This document shows, piece after piece, positions 45,774 through 56,152 of a DNA stretch of 64,000 nt; positions within the stretch are counted from its first letter, which is position 1; the number at the start of each line of letters is the position of its first letter. This DNA is from DALYLB01 sp033763135. GTDB taxonomy: Bacteria; Acidobacteriota; Blastocatellia; RBC074. Where the stretch lies: the NCBI GenBank assembly GCA_033763135.1, contig JANRKY010000370.1:1-64000 (forward strand), in the 5' to 3' direction. The notes under the pieces were generated by a model. That model worked only from the letters and a program-made list of their open reading frames with translations. It ran no database searches and was not told the origin of the DNA. The translations under genes were made by a program, and so were the position numbers.

Positions 45774-46766
45774 TTATGTCAACGACAGCAGCAGCGCTTC
45801 CGTCGCGACGACGCGATTGACGTTGACGCGGAGACTGGCGCGGAGTTCGTCGAAGCGGCCGGCCCAGGCGAGGATGCGGGAGAGGCCGATACTGCCGGCG
45901 AGCGGGGCCAGGCGATCGGCGACGTCGATGTTGGCGATGGCGGCGGCGTCTTCGCCGGCGGCCAGATGCAGCAGATCGCGCAGCAGCGAGGCCATCAGAT
46001 CGAGCTGTTTTTCAAACTCGTCGCGCTCCTTTTTTCCCAGATATTCGGCCGCCTTGAGAATGCGAAGCCGGTTCTCTCCGCCCGCCATCAATTCGAGCAG
46101 TTCGATCAGCGTCTTGCGATCCTGGCGATAGACGCCCAGGTCGAAGGCCGTGGCCTGTCCGATGCGTCCTTCGGTGATTCGGGCCAGAAGCTGCGTGTCG
46201 GGCGCGGGGCGCGGAAAGTTGGCCGTCAGATAGCGCTCCATCTCATCGACCGTGAGCGGGGCGAAGCTGATCCGCTGCGCGCGCGAGCGAATCGTCTGAA
46301 GCAGGGCGTTCGGTCGGGAGGTGATCAGCAGGATCGTCGAGGTCGACGGCGGCTCTTCCAGCGTCTTGAGCAGCGAGTTGGCGGCCTCTTCGCGCAGCCG
46401 GTCGGCGTCGTCGATGAGGAAGAACCGCTGACGCCCCTCGCGCGGCCGGTAATAGACCTCGTCGGTCATGGCGCGCGTCTGGGCGATCTTGATGTACTGC
46501 CCGTCAGGCGCGATCGTCGTCACGTCGCCATAGGTTCCCTCGTCGATCCGATGGCAGGTCGGACACGCGTCGCAACTGTCGGTCGCGAAGCCCTCGGCGG
46601 GGCCCTGCCGGCAATTGACCGCCTTGGCGAAGGTCAGCGCGAACTGCCGCTTCCCGACGCCATCCGGACCGGCGAAGATCAGGGTCGAATTGACCCGCCC
46701 GCCCCGAAGCAGCCGCTGCAGAATCTCCTTGTTGTGCGCATTCCCGATCAGTTTCGCAAATGACAT
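45774..46766 (-). CDS. holB: DNA polymerase III subunit delta'
   Basis: A 330-residue clamp-loader subunit. The AAA+ P-loop is in GPDGVGKRQF. The zinc-binding cysteines are in CRQGPAEGF...CDACPTC, the sensor region is LIDDADRLREEAANSLLKTLEEPP, and the SRC-like motif appears as SRAQRISF. It opens the sliding clamp together with tau/gamma and delta at the replication fork. MSFAKLIGN (46766) matches family starts; an ATG three codons earlier (46775) is equally possible, and neither has a good ribosome-binding site. It is divergent from the radical SAM gene. Confidence 0.93.
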   Translation of the reverse strand: MSFAKLIGNAHNKEILQRLLRGGRVNSTLIFAGPDGVGKRQFALTFAKAVNCRQGPAEGFATDSCDACPTCHRIDEGTYGDVTTIAPDGQYIKIAQTRAMTDEVYYRPREGRQRFFLIDDADRLREEAANSLLKTLEEPPSTSTILLITSRPNALLQTIRSRAQRISFAPLTVDEMERYLTANFPRPAPDTQLLARITEGRIGQATAFDLGVYRQDRKTLIELLELMAGGENRLRILKAAEYLGKKERDEFEKQLDLMASLLRDLLHLAAGEDAAAIANIDVADRLAPLAGSIGLSRILAWAGRFDELRASLRVNVNRVVATEALLLSLT

Positions 46767-46962
46767 GCCCCGCATTTTGAGCCCAGCGGGGCCGCTTCTG
46801 CAAATTAACGATTGCCCCCTTGATAACCCCTGTGGTAAGTATCTCGTATCAAAAACCCGAAATAATAAATGCAGTCTTCCATGCTGGGCGCGCGAGGCCG
46901 TGATCGACACCGGCTCGGCGTGATTCCCGATCAACAACGCGACCAACAAAACGAGGTGTCCC

Positions 46963-48795
46963 GTGCAAGAAAGTCCTCTTCAAACCAATGGCCATACGAA
47001 TGGCCTCCATGCGAATTCCGGCGCCGAAGCGGCCGAAGCGAATGGAGGCAAGCTGATCGTGCTGACGGCGCCCCTGACGGAGGCGATCGATCACGCCGGG
47101 TATTTCATTCAGATGGGAATGGCGTCCATGCCCATCTGGATGGAGGGCGTGATGAACAACAAATACCCGAACTGGCGGGATGTCGAATACAACGCCGACG
47201 GCTCCGCGCGGTATATGCCGGCCGGCGTCCGGCTGGTCGAAGCCTCGCTGTTGCGCGAGTTTTCGGCCGAGGACATCGCCTGCTGTTATCCGGACGACCT
47301 GGAAAAGTTCATTGGGCCGAACACGCGCGTCGTCGCGGTCTCGACGCACAATCCGCTCGGGGTGACGTTCGCCGCGGGGGTCTACACGTCGATCTTCGGC
47401 ACCTCGAAGATGCCGATCAATTCGCACTATTCGCGGTTGATGTTCGACAAGATCAAGACAAACGCGCATCGCGCGAACTTCAAGGTCATCGTCGGCGGCT
47501 CGGGCGGCTGGCAGATCACGCAGACCAGGACCTTTGACGAGCTGGGCGTCGATTGCGTCGTCGAGGGGCGGGCGGAGTCCGAAGAGACCATGGAGCTTTT
47601 CCGCCGCGCGATTCGCGGAGAGGAGCTGCCGCAGGAGATGGAGGTCGCGCATCCGAAGGAGCGCGACGCGATTCTCGTGCCGCAGAAGCGCACGACGTTC
47701 GGCGTGGTCGAGATGACCACGGGATGCGGCCGCCGCTGCCAGTTCTGCGTCCCCGATCTCAACCCGCAGATCGACATGCCCAAGGACAAGATCATGGAAG
47801 CCGTCCACGTCAACATCGAGGGCGGCAACAAACAGATCAGTCTGGCCACGGAAGACATGTTCATCTGGGGACAGGTGCACACCGAGACGCCCTTCTATTT
47901 TCCGAACCGCGAGGCGCTGCTCGATCTGTACGGATCGATCGTCAACACGCCCGGCGTCGAACAGCACGTGCTGAGCCACTGCACCATCGCGCCTGCCGTC
48001 GTCGATCCCGTGCTGATCGAGAAGCTCTCCGACATGCTGCTCGACAAGAGCCCGCTCCATCTGCCAACGCTCAGCTCGCATCCGAAAAAGAAGATTCTCG
48101 CGCCGCTCATCGGCATGGAGACCGGCTCGGTCCGCATCGGCAAGAAGATCATGCCCTCGAAGGGCATCCCCTTCCCGATCGACGAATGGCCGAGCGTCAT
48201 CCTCGAAGGGCTGCGCATTCTCAACAAGAACAACTGGTTTCCGGTAATGACGCTGATCGTCGGCGCGCCCGAAGAGACCGATGAAGACGTCATGGCCACG
48301 CTCGATCTCGTCTATGAGATGGAACGCCGCGGGCTTTTCGCCTTCCTCGTCCCGTCGATCTTCACGCCGCTTCACGATACGCGGATGGAAAAGAAGATGG
48401 GCGTCACCGAGACGCGCAAGCTCTCCGCCATGCAGTGGCAGTTGCTGATGAAATGCTGGAAATTCAACCTACGCCACGGCCTCTACAGCTGGTGGGGCCC
48501 CATCGCCTGGCGCACCGGCGCCCTCGCGCTCTGGGCCTGGAAGCTCCGAAAACTGAACGGCCCCAATTTCACCTGGCCGCTCTTCATGTTCTCCGGCGCC
48601 ATGCCCGAAAGCCTCATGGCCTCGATGGGCAAGATCTATACCGGCAAGCCTCTCCAGACGAAGTCCCGCAAGGAACTGCTGCAGACGATCCGCCCCAATC
48701 AATGGCAATATCTGCGCGAAGACTGCGGCGACCTGCCCGACGGCTGGAAGCCGCATAAACCGCTCAGCGTGCTGAAAGAAGAAGTGCTCGCGTAG
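46963..48795 (+). CDS. Radical SAM protein with N-terminal B12-binding-like domain, unknown substrate
   Basis: A 610-residue enzyme. Residues about 30-230 resemble a cobalamin-binding-type Rossmann domain (FKVIVGGSGGWQIT) without the DxHxxG cobalamin-ligand motif. The radical SAM domain has the cluster triad C255-x3-C259-x2-C262 (CGRRCQFC) and MTTGCG before it. The C-terminal region (about 480-610) is tryptophan-rich. It is preceded by GAGGTG and starts with GTG. Related proteins in the B12/radical SAM superfamily do methylations, C-C couplings and lipid modifications; the reaction here is unknown. The TAG stop lies inside the tip of an inverted repeat shared with the convergent aldolase gene. 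Confidence 0.85.
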   Translation: MQESPLQTNGHTNGLHANSGAEAAEANGGKLIVLTAPLTEAIDHAGYFIQMGMASMPIWMEGVMNNKYPNWRDVEYNADGSARYMPAGVRLVEASLLREFSAEDIACCYPDDLEKFIGPNTRVVAVSTHNPLGVTFAAGVYTSIFGTSKMPINSHYSRLMFDKIKTNAHRANFKVIVGGSGGWQITQTRTFDELGVDCVVEGRAESEETMELFRRAIRGEELPQEMEVAHPKERDAILVPQKRTTFGVVEMTTGCGRRCQFCVPDLNPQIDMPKDKIMEAVHVNIEGGNKQISLATEDMFIWGQVHTETPFYFPNREALLDLYGSIVNTPGVEQHVLSHCTIAPAVVDPVLIEKLSDMLLDKSPLHLPTLSSHPKKKILAPLIGMETGSVRIGKKIMPSKGIPFPIDEWPSVILEGLRILNKNNWFPVMTLIVGAPEETDEDVMATLDLVYEMERRGLFAFLVPSIFTPLHDTRMEKKMGVTETRKLSAMQWQLLMKCWKFNLRHGLYSWWGPIAWRTGALALWAWKLRKLNGPNFTWPLFMFSGAMPESLMASMGKIYTGKPLQTKSRKELLQTIRPNQWQYLREDCGDLPDGWKPHKPLSVLKEEVLA

Positions 48796-48908
48796 CGCTA
48801 CGAAGAGCGACGCGGCGAAAAAGAACGGCCGGCTTGGAGAGGATCTCTCCTGCCGGCCGTATTCTTTCGCCGCGTCGCCGTGTCGCTCTTCGCCGCGTCG
48901 CTCTTCGC

Positions 48909-48915
<7 letters not shown>
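48789..48915. repeat. Tandem-unit inverted repeat (GACGCGGCGA class) containing both convergent stop codons
   Basis: CGCGTAG at 48789-48795 pairs with CTACGCG at 48909-48915; these tips are the TAG stop codons of the radical SAM (plus) and aldolase (minus) genes. Inside are gaagagcgacgcggcga-type units on the left, their complements on the right, and a central GCCGGC-containing stem. It is the same unit class as 57511-57587. Confidence 0.9.
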
Positions 48916-49979
<1,064 letters not shown>

Positions 49980-50069
49980 TGTGGTTCTCCGTGGAATCTC
50001 TTGGGGTTGAGGTATGCAGTAAGGGGGATTCTAAACGGCGAATCACAGGGAGTTCAAGCCGCGCGCGGT

Positions 50070-50897
50070 TTATGCCCCGCGGAGGCGAATGATCGCCGTG
50101 TGGTCGATGCGGAGCAGCGGGCGCTCGTTTTCGCCGAAAACGCCGATATCGAGAGTGATCGATTCGTGGCCGCGCTTTTCGAAGGCATCGCTCACGTGGC
50201 CGCGCAGCGAGATCGGCTCGCCGTCGCGGGCGAGGGCGAAATGGGCGACTGAGCTGGCCGTGTGAACCCACATGCCGAGCGAAATGTTCCGCATCACCAG
50301 CTCATTCGCCTGCGCGAGCCAGAAGGCCGGATGACAGACGGCGTCCGGGCCCGCATAGATCGGCGAGTCATCGACGACATCGGTGAGAAAATCGGCGGGC
50401 TCGCCGTCCATCCGCAGGGAAAAATCGCGCGACGCAAAGACCTCGCCGCGAAAGATCGCGGCGATCGTCGCGGGACGCGACGGGCCTTCCGAACGATGCG
50501 GATAGTCGCGAACATCGATCTCGGCGCGCTCCGCCGGCCCAGGATCGGCGCTCGCGGCGCCGACCGCGCAGAGCGTTCCCGTCGGACCGAAGAGCTGCAG
50601 ATCGAACGTCAGCGGATCGAGGCCGGCGACGACGGCCTGCACACGAACGCGCTCCTTGTCGTACACCGGCTTGAGAAATTTCGCCGACATCGCGCCGCGC
50701 GCCACCCAGTCGCGCCCCAGGGCCCGCACAATCGGGCGCGTCAGATAGGCATAGATTCCGACGCCCGGCACCAGCCCGCCCGCAAAGCCATGTTCGGCCG
50801 CCCCCGCGTCGCTGTGAATCCGGTTCTCGACGTCGGCCGCATAGTTGTGCGCGACAATCTCGCAGGGCGGCAGCGCTTCGCCCACCTGAAATGCCAT
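50070..50897 (-). CDS. MaoC-like hot-dog-fold protein
   Basis: A 275-residue protein with a double-hot-dog layout. The first half reads HNYAADVENRIHSD...LVPGVGIYAYLTRPIVRALG, the second FWLAQANELVMRNISLGMWVHTASSVAHF. The N-terminal VPG...YLT stretch resembles MaoC-type hydratases or thioesterase-like proteins acting on acyl-CoA. The classical hydratase His/Asp pair is not clear, so catalytic activity is unproven. Its ATG overlaps the upstream gene's TAA by 1 nt (TAATG), implying coupling to the PLP enzyme. Confidence 0.72.
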   Translation of the reverse strand: MAFQVGEALPPCEIVAHNYAADVENRIHSDAGAAEHGFAGGLVPGVGIYAYLTRPIVRALGRDWVARGAMSAKFLKPVYDKERVRVQAVVAGLDPLTFDLQLFGPTGTLCAVGAASADPGPAERAEIDVRDYPHRSEGPSRPATIAAIFRGEVFASRDFSLRMDGEPADFLTDVVDDSPIYAGPDAVCHPAFWLAQANELVMRNISLGMWVHTASSVAHFALARDGEPISLRGHVSDAFEKRGHESITLDIGVFGENERPLLRIDHTAIIRLRGA

Positions 50898-51931
50898 TAT
50901 TTCTTCTCCGAGGTTCGCGCCGTTGCGGGATGCTCCGGGACATAGAAGAGCGCCAGTTGTCCGCCCGTATGCCAGAAGAGCACGTTCTCTTCGGGCCCGA
51001 TGTCGCCGCGGCGAATCCAGTCGAGCAGCGCGGCCATGGCCTTGGCGGTATAGACCGGATCGAGCACGATCCCCTCGGTGCGCGCAAGCAGGGCGAGCGC
51101 CTCTTCTCCCTGCGGCGAGGGGATGCCGTAGCCGTCGCCGGCATACTGATCCAGCACGCGGGCGCGCTCATCGAGTTCGACGCCGAGCATCTCGCCGACG
51201 CCGCGAACGATGCGTCCAACCTCGGCGCCGATCGCTTCGGCCGGATCGTCCGGGCTCACGCCGAGCACCTGCACGCCTTCCCAGCCGAAGAGCTGCGCGC
51301 CCGCGAGAATGCCGGCCTGCGTTCCGCCGGAAGAGCTCGAATGGAAGACCCAGCGAATCGCCGCGTTCATGGCATCGAGCTGCGCCAGCGTCTCCCGCAC
51401 ACCCCGAACGAAGCCCATCGCGCCCAGCGGAATCGATCCGCCGAGCGGAATCACGGCCACCTTTCGCCCCTCCGCGCGGAGCCGCGCCGCCGTCGCGTCG
51501 AGCATCGCGATCCGCTCGTCCCGATTCGCGACCCGAATGGTCTCCGCCCCGAACCAGTGATCGGCCGCCAGACTCGCCGGCGTCAGCCCGTCATACCGCA
51601 CCGCCGCCGGATTGAGCACCAGCACGCAGCGCAGCCCCAGCCGCGCGCAGATCGCCGCCGTCACCCGCGCATGATTCGATTTCTCCCCGCCGCACGAAAC
51701 CGCTACCTCCGCGCCTTCCGCCTGCGCCTTCGCCAGCACATATTCGAGCTTGCGGACCTTGTTCCCCCCAAACCCCGGCCCCGTGTAATCGTCCCGCTTG
51801 ATGAAGATCCGCGGCGCCCCCGCCCCCAGCGCCTCCCGCAGCCGCGGCAACTCCTCGATCGGCGTCGGATAATGTCCGAAATTCAATCGGGGAATGGACT
51901 CGAATCGGGAAAGGGCCGCGTTGCTCATCAT
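50897..51931 (-). CDS. PLP-dependent D-cysteine desulfhydrase / ACC deaminase family enzyme
   Basis: A 344-residue fold type II PLP enzyme. The lysine that binds PLP is expected at K58 in GGNKVRKLEY, matching the family's GGNKxRKLEYL. CGGEKSNHARVTA and SSSGGTQAGILAG are the substrate and phosphate loops. Members degrade D-cysteine or 1-aminocyclopropane-1-carboxylate to ammonia and a keto acid; which one cannot be decided here. Two ATGs in a row (51931, 51928) are possible starts. It is coupled to the hot-dog protein downstream. An inverted repeat begins 12 nt upstream. Confidence 0.9.
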   Translation of the reverse strand: MMSNAALSRFESIPRLNFGHYPTPIEELPRLREALGAGAPRIFIKRDDYTGPGFGGNKVRKLEYVLAKAQAEGAEVAVSCGGEKSNHARVTAAICARLGLRCVLVLNPAAVRYDGLTPASLAADHWFGAETIRVANRDERIAMLDATAARLRAEGRKVAVIPLGGSIPLGAMGFVRGVRETLAQLDAMNAAIRWVFHSSSSGGTQAGILAGAQLFGWEGVQVLGVSPDDPAEAIGAEVGRIVRGVGEMLGVELDERARVLDQYAGDGYGIPSPQGEEALALLARTEGIVLDPVYTAKAMAALLDWIRRGDIGPEENVLFWHTGGQLALFYVPEHPATARTSEKK

Positions 51932-51942
51932 TGTCCTTTGGA

Positions 51943-52193
51943 AGTTGTCTGTAGCCAGTTGTCGGTTGTCGGTTGTCGGTTGTCGGTAGCCAGTTGTCGG
52001 TTGTCGGTTTGTTTGGCGCCCAGCAGTCGATTGGCGGGTGAATGATCGGTGAAGGTCCCTCGATCGAACGAACCGGCTACTGGCTACCGGCTACCGACAA
52101 CCGACAACCGACTACCGACTACCGACTACCGACTACCGACTACCGACTACCGACTACCGACTACCGACTACCGACTACCGACTACCGGCTACC
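51943..52193. repeat. Tandem-unit inverted repeat of CTACCGA heptamers, overlapping the kinase stop
   Basis: The left arm 51943-52008 is built of gttgtcg heptamers with gtagcca insertions. The right arm 52075-52193 carries the complement, including about 11-12 perfect ctaccga heptamers, so it is about twice as long as the left arm. The Ser/Thr kinase stop (52175-52177) and its last residues (VAGSR) are encoded in the right arm. Confidence 0.92.
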
Positions 52194-54616
52194 AATTCCG
52201 CAAACCGCGCATCCACGCGGAGGCCGTCGAGATCGGATTCGACGCGGGCGCGGGCGACGTTGAAGTGGCGGCGGCCTTCGATGGCGATGCGCAGATGATC
52301 GAGGGCGGCGTCCGTTTCACCCATCATCGCGGCGGCGCAGGCGATATAGTAACGGGTGAAGGGATCGTCCGCGCCCTTCTCCAGCCGCGCCTGAAAAGCG
52401 GCGAGGACCTGTTCGTACTCGGCGCGGGCTTCGTTCATGCGTCCGAGCCGCACATAGGCGCAGACCAGTTTCTGATGCACCTCGATCAGGACGCGATCGC
52501 GAAGCGCGTGCCGATTGGTCTGCAGAAAGTCGCGTTCGCGCCGGAACTCCACGATCGCCTCGTCATACCGCTTCTGAAGATAGAGCGCCTGCCCCAGCCG
52601 CATATACGAGCCGATGACCTGAATCCCCTCGTGATTGAGGGAGGACTGCTCCTGCGACTGGATGGAGATGCGCGCCATCTCTTCCGCGCGCCGGAAATCG
52701 CCGGTATAGAGCAGCACGTGGGCCAGCGCGGAGGCGATCCAGTTGTTCTGCCCCGGATTTTCCAGGGCCCGGTCATACTCGGCCGCCGCCTCGTGGAACA
52801 TTCCCTTGCCGACGAAATAGGCGCGCCCCAGCCCGGCGCGGACAAATCCGTCATTCGGCGCAAAGGCGAGGGCCCGTTTGAGCGCGCCGATGGCATCGTC
52901 CTCGCGATCCAGCGCAGTGAAGGCAAAACCGAGAATGCTGTAACTATCGGCCAGATTCGGCCGCAGTTCGATGGCCTTCTGCGCGTATTCGACCGCCTCT
53001 TCGATCAGCGGGCGATTGAGCGTGAACTGGCCCTTGATGGTCAGGGCATAGGCGAGCCCGGCATAGGCGTGCGCATAGCCCGGATCGAGCGCGATCGCCT
53101 TCCGGGCGAGTTCGATGGCCTCGGTGATGCCTTCGGGCGTGCCGGTGAAGGCGAGCTCCTGTCCCTTGACATAGGCCTCGTAGGCCTCGATCACCTGGGT
53201 CTCGGGCTGGTCGATCGCTTCGCGCTCGCCGCTGCGCAGGCTCAGATCGAGGTTGCGGGAGAGTTCGTAGACGATCTTGTCCTGCAGCGCAAAGACCTCG
53301 CCGATCATCCCGTCGATCTTGACGGTCTTGGCGATCTCGCCCGTATCGACCTCGACCAGACGCGCAGTAATGCGCAGCAGGTCGCCGAGCCGCTGATAGG
53401 CGCCGCCAATGATCCAGCGCGCGCCGATCTCCTGCCCGATCCGCGTCGCCATCTTCTCGTCGAAATCGGCCCGCAGATCCTCGTTCCAATGGCGCAGCGC
53501 CTCATAGATCCGCTCGCGGCCGATGACCGAAATCCCCTCGACGTTCTTCAGATCGGAGGTCACCGTCTCGGCAATCCCCACGCCCAGCCAGTCGTCTTCG
53601 GATCTGCGGGTTACATTGTTGAAGCTGAGCACGGCCACGCTCTTGCCCGTGCGCTTCCGCAGCGTAAACGTCCCCGAATCGCGCGAAGCGCCGCTCAGCA
53701 ATTGCGTGCCATAGCCAACATTGGTCTCGTAACTCACCTGCCCGCTCGAACGCGTCACGCCGACGCGGACTCGCTCCAGATCGACCGCCGCATCGCGCAG
53801 GCTCTGATAGCGCAGGTCCCGGCTCTTCTCCAGCATGCGATGAATGAACCGCTCCAGATCGCCGTTCACATACGAATTGAACCGCCCAAGCGGCAGCGGC
53901 GCGCCGTGCAGGATCGAGTCGACGACCGCCAGCACCGATTTGCCCGTAAACGGCTGCCGCCCCGTGATCAGCTCGTACGAAAGAACGCCCAGCGAAAAGA
54001 TGTCGCTCCGGTGATCGACCTCCAGCCCCCGCGCCTGTTCGGGCGACATGTACGTATAGGTTCCCACGACCGTCCCCGGCACGGTCTTCATGACATCGGT
54101 CGCGAGCAGGCTCGACGTGGCGTCGTCCTCCATCGCCGGCGGCGAATATTTCGCGACGCCGAAATCGAGAATCTTGACCAGCTGCGCCGCCGTGACCATG
54201 ACGTTCGACGGCTTGATGTCTCGATGGACGATCCCCCGATCGTGAGCGGCGGCCAGTCCGTCGACCATCTGCTCGATGATCTCGAGCGCCTCCATCAACG
54301 AGACGGCGCCGATCATCTCCTTCAAGATGCGCCCCTCGACATACTCCATGACGATGAAACTGTAGCGCCGCCCCTCGCGCTCCACCTCGTCGATCTCGTA
54401 GATGGTCGCGATATTGGGATGGCTGATCGCGCTCGCGGCCCGAGCCTCGCGGAGAAAGCGCCCGCGCATCAGCTCCGTCTGGTGCTCGTCGCCCAGCATG
54501 AGCTTCAATGCGACCTGGCGCTGCAGCCGGGCGTCCTCGGCCTTGTAGACCTCGCCCATGCCGCCCGCTCCCAGCCGTTCGAGAATCCGATAGTGTGAAA
54601 TCGTTTCGCCGATCAT
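52175..54616 (-). CDS. Serine/threonine protein kinase with TolB/FlgO-like and TPR domains
   Basis: An 813-residue Hanks-type kinase. The N-terminal kinase domain (about 9-280) is complete: GAGGMG at 16-21, K38, HRD at 131-133, DFG at 151-153 and SPE at 191-193. Residues about 320-460 form the NTPase-like/FlgO-like domain often placed between kinase and TPRs (KSVAVLSFNNVT...WIIGGAYQR). Residues about 480-800 are TPR repeats. No membrane helix is evident, so it is probably cytosolic. This architecture is common in Acidobacteria; substrates are unknown. The C-terminal residues and stop come from a heptamer repeat array, so the extreme end of the protein is probably not conserved. Confidence 0.92.
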   Translation of the reverse strand: MIGETISHYRILERLGAGGMGEVYKAEDARLQRQVALKLMLGDEHQTELMRGRFLREARAASAISHPNIATIYEIDEVEREGRRYSFIVMEYVEGRILKEMIGAVSLMEALEIIEQMVDGLAAAHDRGIVHRDIKPSNVMVTAAQLVKILDFGVAKYSPPAMEDDATSSLLATDVMKTVPGTVVGTYTYMSPEQARGLEVDHRSDIFSLGVLSYELITGRQPFTGKSVLAVVDSILHGAPLPLGRFNSYVNGDLERFIHRMLEKSRDLRYQSLRDAAVDLERVRVGVTRSSGQVSYETNVGYGTQLLSGASRDSGTFTLRKRTGKSVAVLSFNNVTRRSEDDWLGVGIAETVTSDLKNVEGISVIGRERIYEALRHWNEDLRADFDEKMATRIGQEIGARWIIGGAYQRLGDLLRITARLVEVDTGEIAKTVKIDGMIGEVFALQDKIVYELSRNLDLSLRSGEREAIDQPETQVIEAYEAYVKGQELAFTGTPEGITEAIELARKAIALDPGYAHAYAGLAYALTIKGQFTLNRPLIEEAVEYAQKAIELRPNLADSYSILGFAFTALDREDDAIGALKRALAFAPNDGFVRAGLGRAYFVGKGMFHEAAAEYDRALENPGQNNWIASALAHVLLYTGDFRRAEEMARISIQSQEQSSLNHEGIQVIGSYMRLGQALYLQKRYDEAIVEFRRERDFLQTNRHALRDRVLIEVHQKLVCAYVRLGRMNEARAEYEQVLAAFQARLEKGADDPFTRYYIACAAAMMGETDAALDHLRIAIEGRRHFNVARARVESDLDGLRVDARFAELVAGSR

Positions 54617-54775
54617 AAAGTCGAGCTCGTCAGAGAGTGCTCACTACAATTGCAGAGTGGCAATGTGGCGCAATGGAAAGCTTTATTCTGCGACACGAAG
54701 ACGGGTTTTTCCAGTACGCTGATTTACAGTGCCCCGCGAATTCGGCGATTCCCGGCGAATGGGGCGGCGCGGCGG

Positions 54776-55315
54776 TCAGACGCCCCGCCAGACGAGAAAC
54801 GCGAAGAAGAAGAGCAGGAGCACCGCCACAAACAGAATCAGCAGAGGCATGGCCGACCGGGTCTCCCGAGGCGCCGGCGGTTCGCGGCGCGAAGCAACCG
54901 AGGCGAAATACTCCTGGATTTCGGGACGGGGGGCGCGGGCCTCTTCGCGCTGCGGCGCGGGCGGCGCCGGCGCCGGCCTCGCCGCAGCCGGCGCCGCTTC
55001 CACAACCTGTACCCGCGGCGAGGGCGGTTCCTCGCGCGGCGAGGGCGTCAGCGGCTCGATCGGCACGATCTCGGCTGGCGGCGCGGCCTCGTCCCCCCAC
55101 GGATCTTCCTGGGGCGCCTCTCGCTGAATGGGCAGGATGATGGCGGCCTCGTCCGGTCGCCAGGGGACATCGCCATCGTCCTGCGCCGGCACGAATTCGC
55201 GCGCCGGCACGGGCGAAAAGACGTCATCCTCCTTGACGACCTTGGCGCCGCAGTTTTTGCAGTACCGGGCGAGTTGCCGGAGCTGCGTGCCGCAGAACTG
55301 ACAGTACATCGTCAT
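54776..55315 (-). CDS. Zinc-ribbon, proline-rich, tail-anchored membrane protein
   Basis: A 179-residue protein. The N-terminal zinc ribbon has two CxxC knuckles (YCQFCG at 4-9 and YCKNCG at 18-23). A Pro/Ala/Glu-rich linker of about 110 residues follows, then one C-terminal membrane helix (MPLLILFVAVLLLFFFAFLVW). Such zinc-ribbon proteins occur in secretion, envelope or signalling contexts; this one is not assigned. It follows an HD-like gene and precedes the Ser/Thr kinase on the same strand. Its linker is rich in Ser/Thr-Pro, so it could be a kinase substrate (inference). Confidence 0.75.
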   Translation of the reverse strand: MTMYCQFCGTQLRQLARYCKNCGAKVVKEDDVFSPVPAREFVPAQDDGDVPWRPDEAAIILPIQREAPQEDPWGDEAAPPAEIVPIEPLTPSPREEPPSPRVQVVEAAPAAARPAPAPPAPQREEARAPRPEIQEYFASVASRREPPAPRETRSAMPLLILFVAVLLLFFFAFLVWRGV

Positions 55316-55356
55316 AGGTCTTCTACATCAGAACAGAATAGATTCGAACATAAGAG

Positions 55357-55454
55357 GAATGGACAGGATGGACAGGATTTTTCAGGATTCACAGGCCCCC
55401 GCTTTGGCGGACCATCCTGTTCATCCTGAAAAATCCTGTTCATCTTGTCCATTC
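55357..55454. repeat. Tandem-unit inverted repeat, GGACAGGAT class
   Basis: The left arm 55357-55395 (gaatggacaggatggacagg...) pairs with the right arm 55414-55454 (...gttcatcttgtccattc). The loop CCCCCGCTTTGGCGGACC includes a CCGC/GCGG stem and resembles the loop of 45676-45765, so loop as well as arms are conserved in this class. Confidence 0.9.
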
Positions 55455-55504
55455 TTTATCGTCTGAATGTTGCCGGGCCCGATTTAGATCATGGCCGGCG
55501 ATGG

Positions 55505-56152
55505 TTATGCGAGCATGGCGATTTCGCACTCCAGATTTCGCCGCGCCTGCATTTCATATTTCGCGGCCATCTCCTCCGTGAGATAGATCCGCGTTCGTCG
55601 CAAGAACCGCTCCAGCACCTTTCGGCGCTCCCGCCGATAGAGAATGGCGGGAACCCATCGATACTCGGCCCGGATCGCCCGGGAATAGCGGAGATAACTG
55701 GCCGGGTCGCTGCCGAGAATCGAGAGATCGAGGTCGAGGAAGAGCCGCCCGGCGGGCGGCAGTCCCTCTTCCTGATGCGTCTGGGTGGCGAGGATCATCC
55801 GCCCCACGAGGGCGATCGTGTCGGGCGAGACCCCGAGCCCGGACAACCGGGTCGCCGCCAGTTCGGCGCTCTGCGCTTCATTATCGCCCCGCCGCGGACG
55901 ATAGATCGCGTCGTGAAACCAGATGGCATATCGCAGCGCCTCGGACTCTCCGCCGGCGCAGCCCTCCGCCATCCCAAGAAGCGCGTCGATATGCGAAAGA
56001 TTATGATAGGCGCGGCCGCGACTCGCGTAGAGGCGGGCCAGTTCCTCAAAGACCGCGTCGGCCTCGACGGAATCGCCCGCCAGGGCGCGCCACCGCGCGT
56101 GCAGCGCTTCGCGCCCGCCGTCGCGCAATTGCCAGGTCGCGTCGCTCTTCAT
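55505..56152 (-). CDS. HD-superfamily-like metal-dependent phosphohydrolase (predicted)
   Basis: A 215-residue, largely helical protein. It has H50 and H54 in YHNLSHI and the H80-D81 pair in WFHDAIY, followed by ENEAQSA-type helix text (DNEAQSAELAA). These match a family of predicted metal-dependent HD hydrolases of unknown substrate. The start at 56152 is set by the 4-nt overlap with the thioredoxin-like gene. The longer frame is shadow of that gene. Confidence 0.8.
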   Translation of the reverse strand: MKSDATWQLRDGGREALHARWRALAGDSVEADAVFEELARLYASRGRAYHNLSHIDALLGMAEGCAGGESEALRYAIWFHDAIYRPRRGDNEAQSAELAATRLSGLGVSPDTIALVGRMILATQTHQEEGLPPAGRLFLDLDLSILGSDPASYLRYSRAIRAEYRWVPAILYRRERRKVLERFLRRTRIYLTEEMAAKYEMQARRNLECEIAMLA

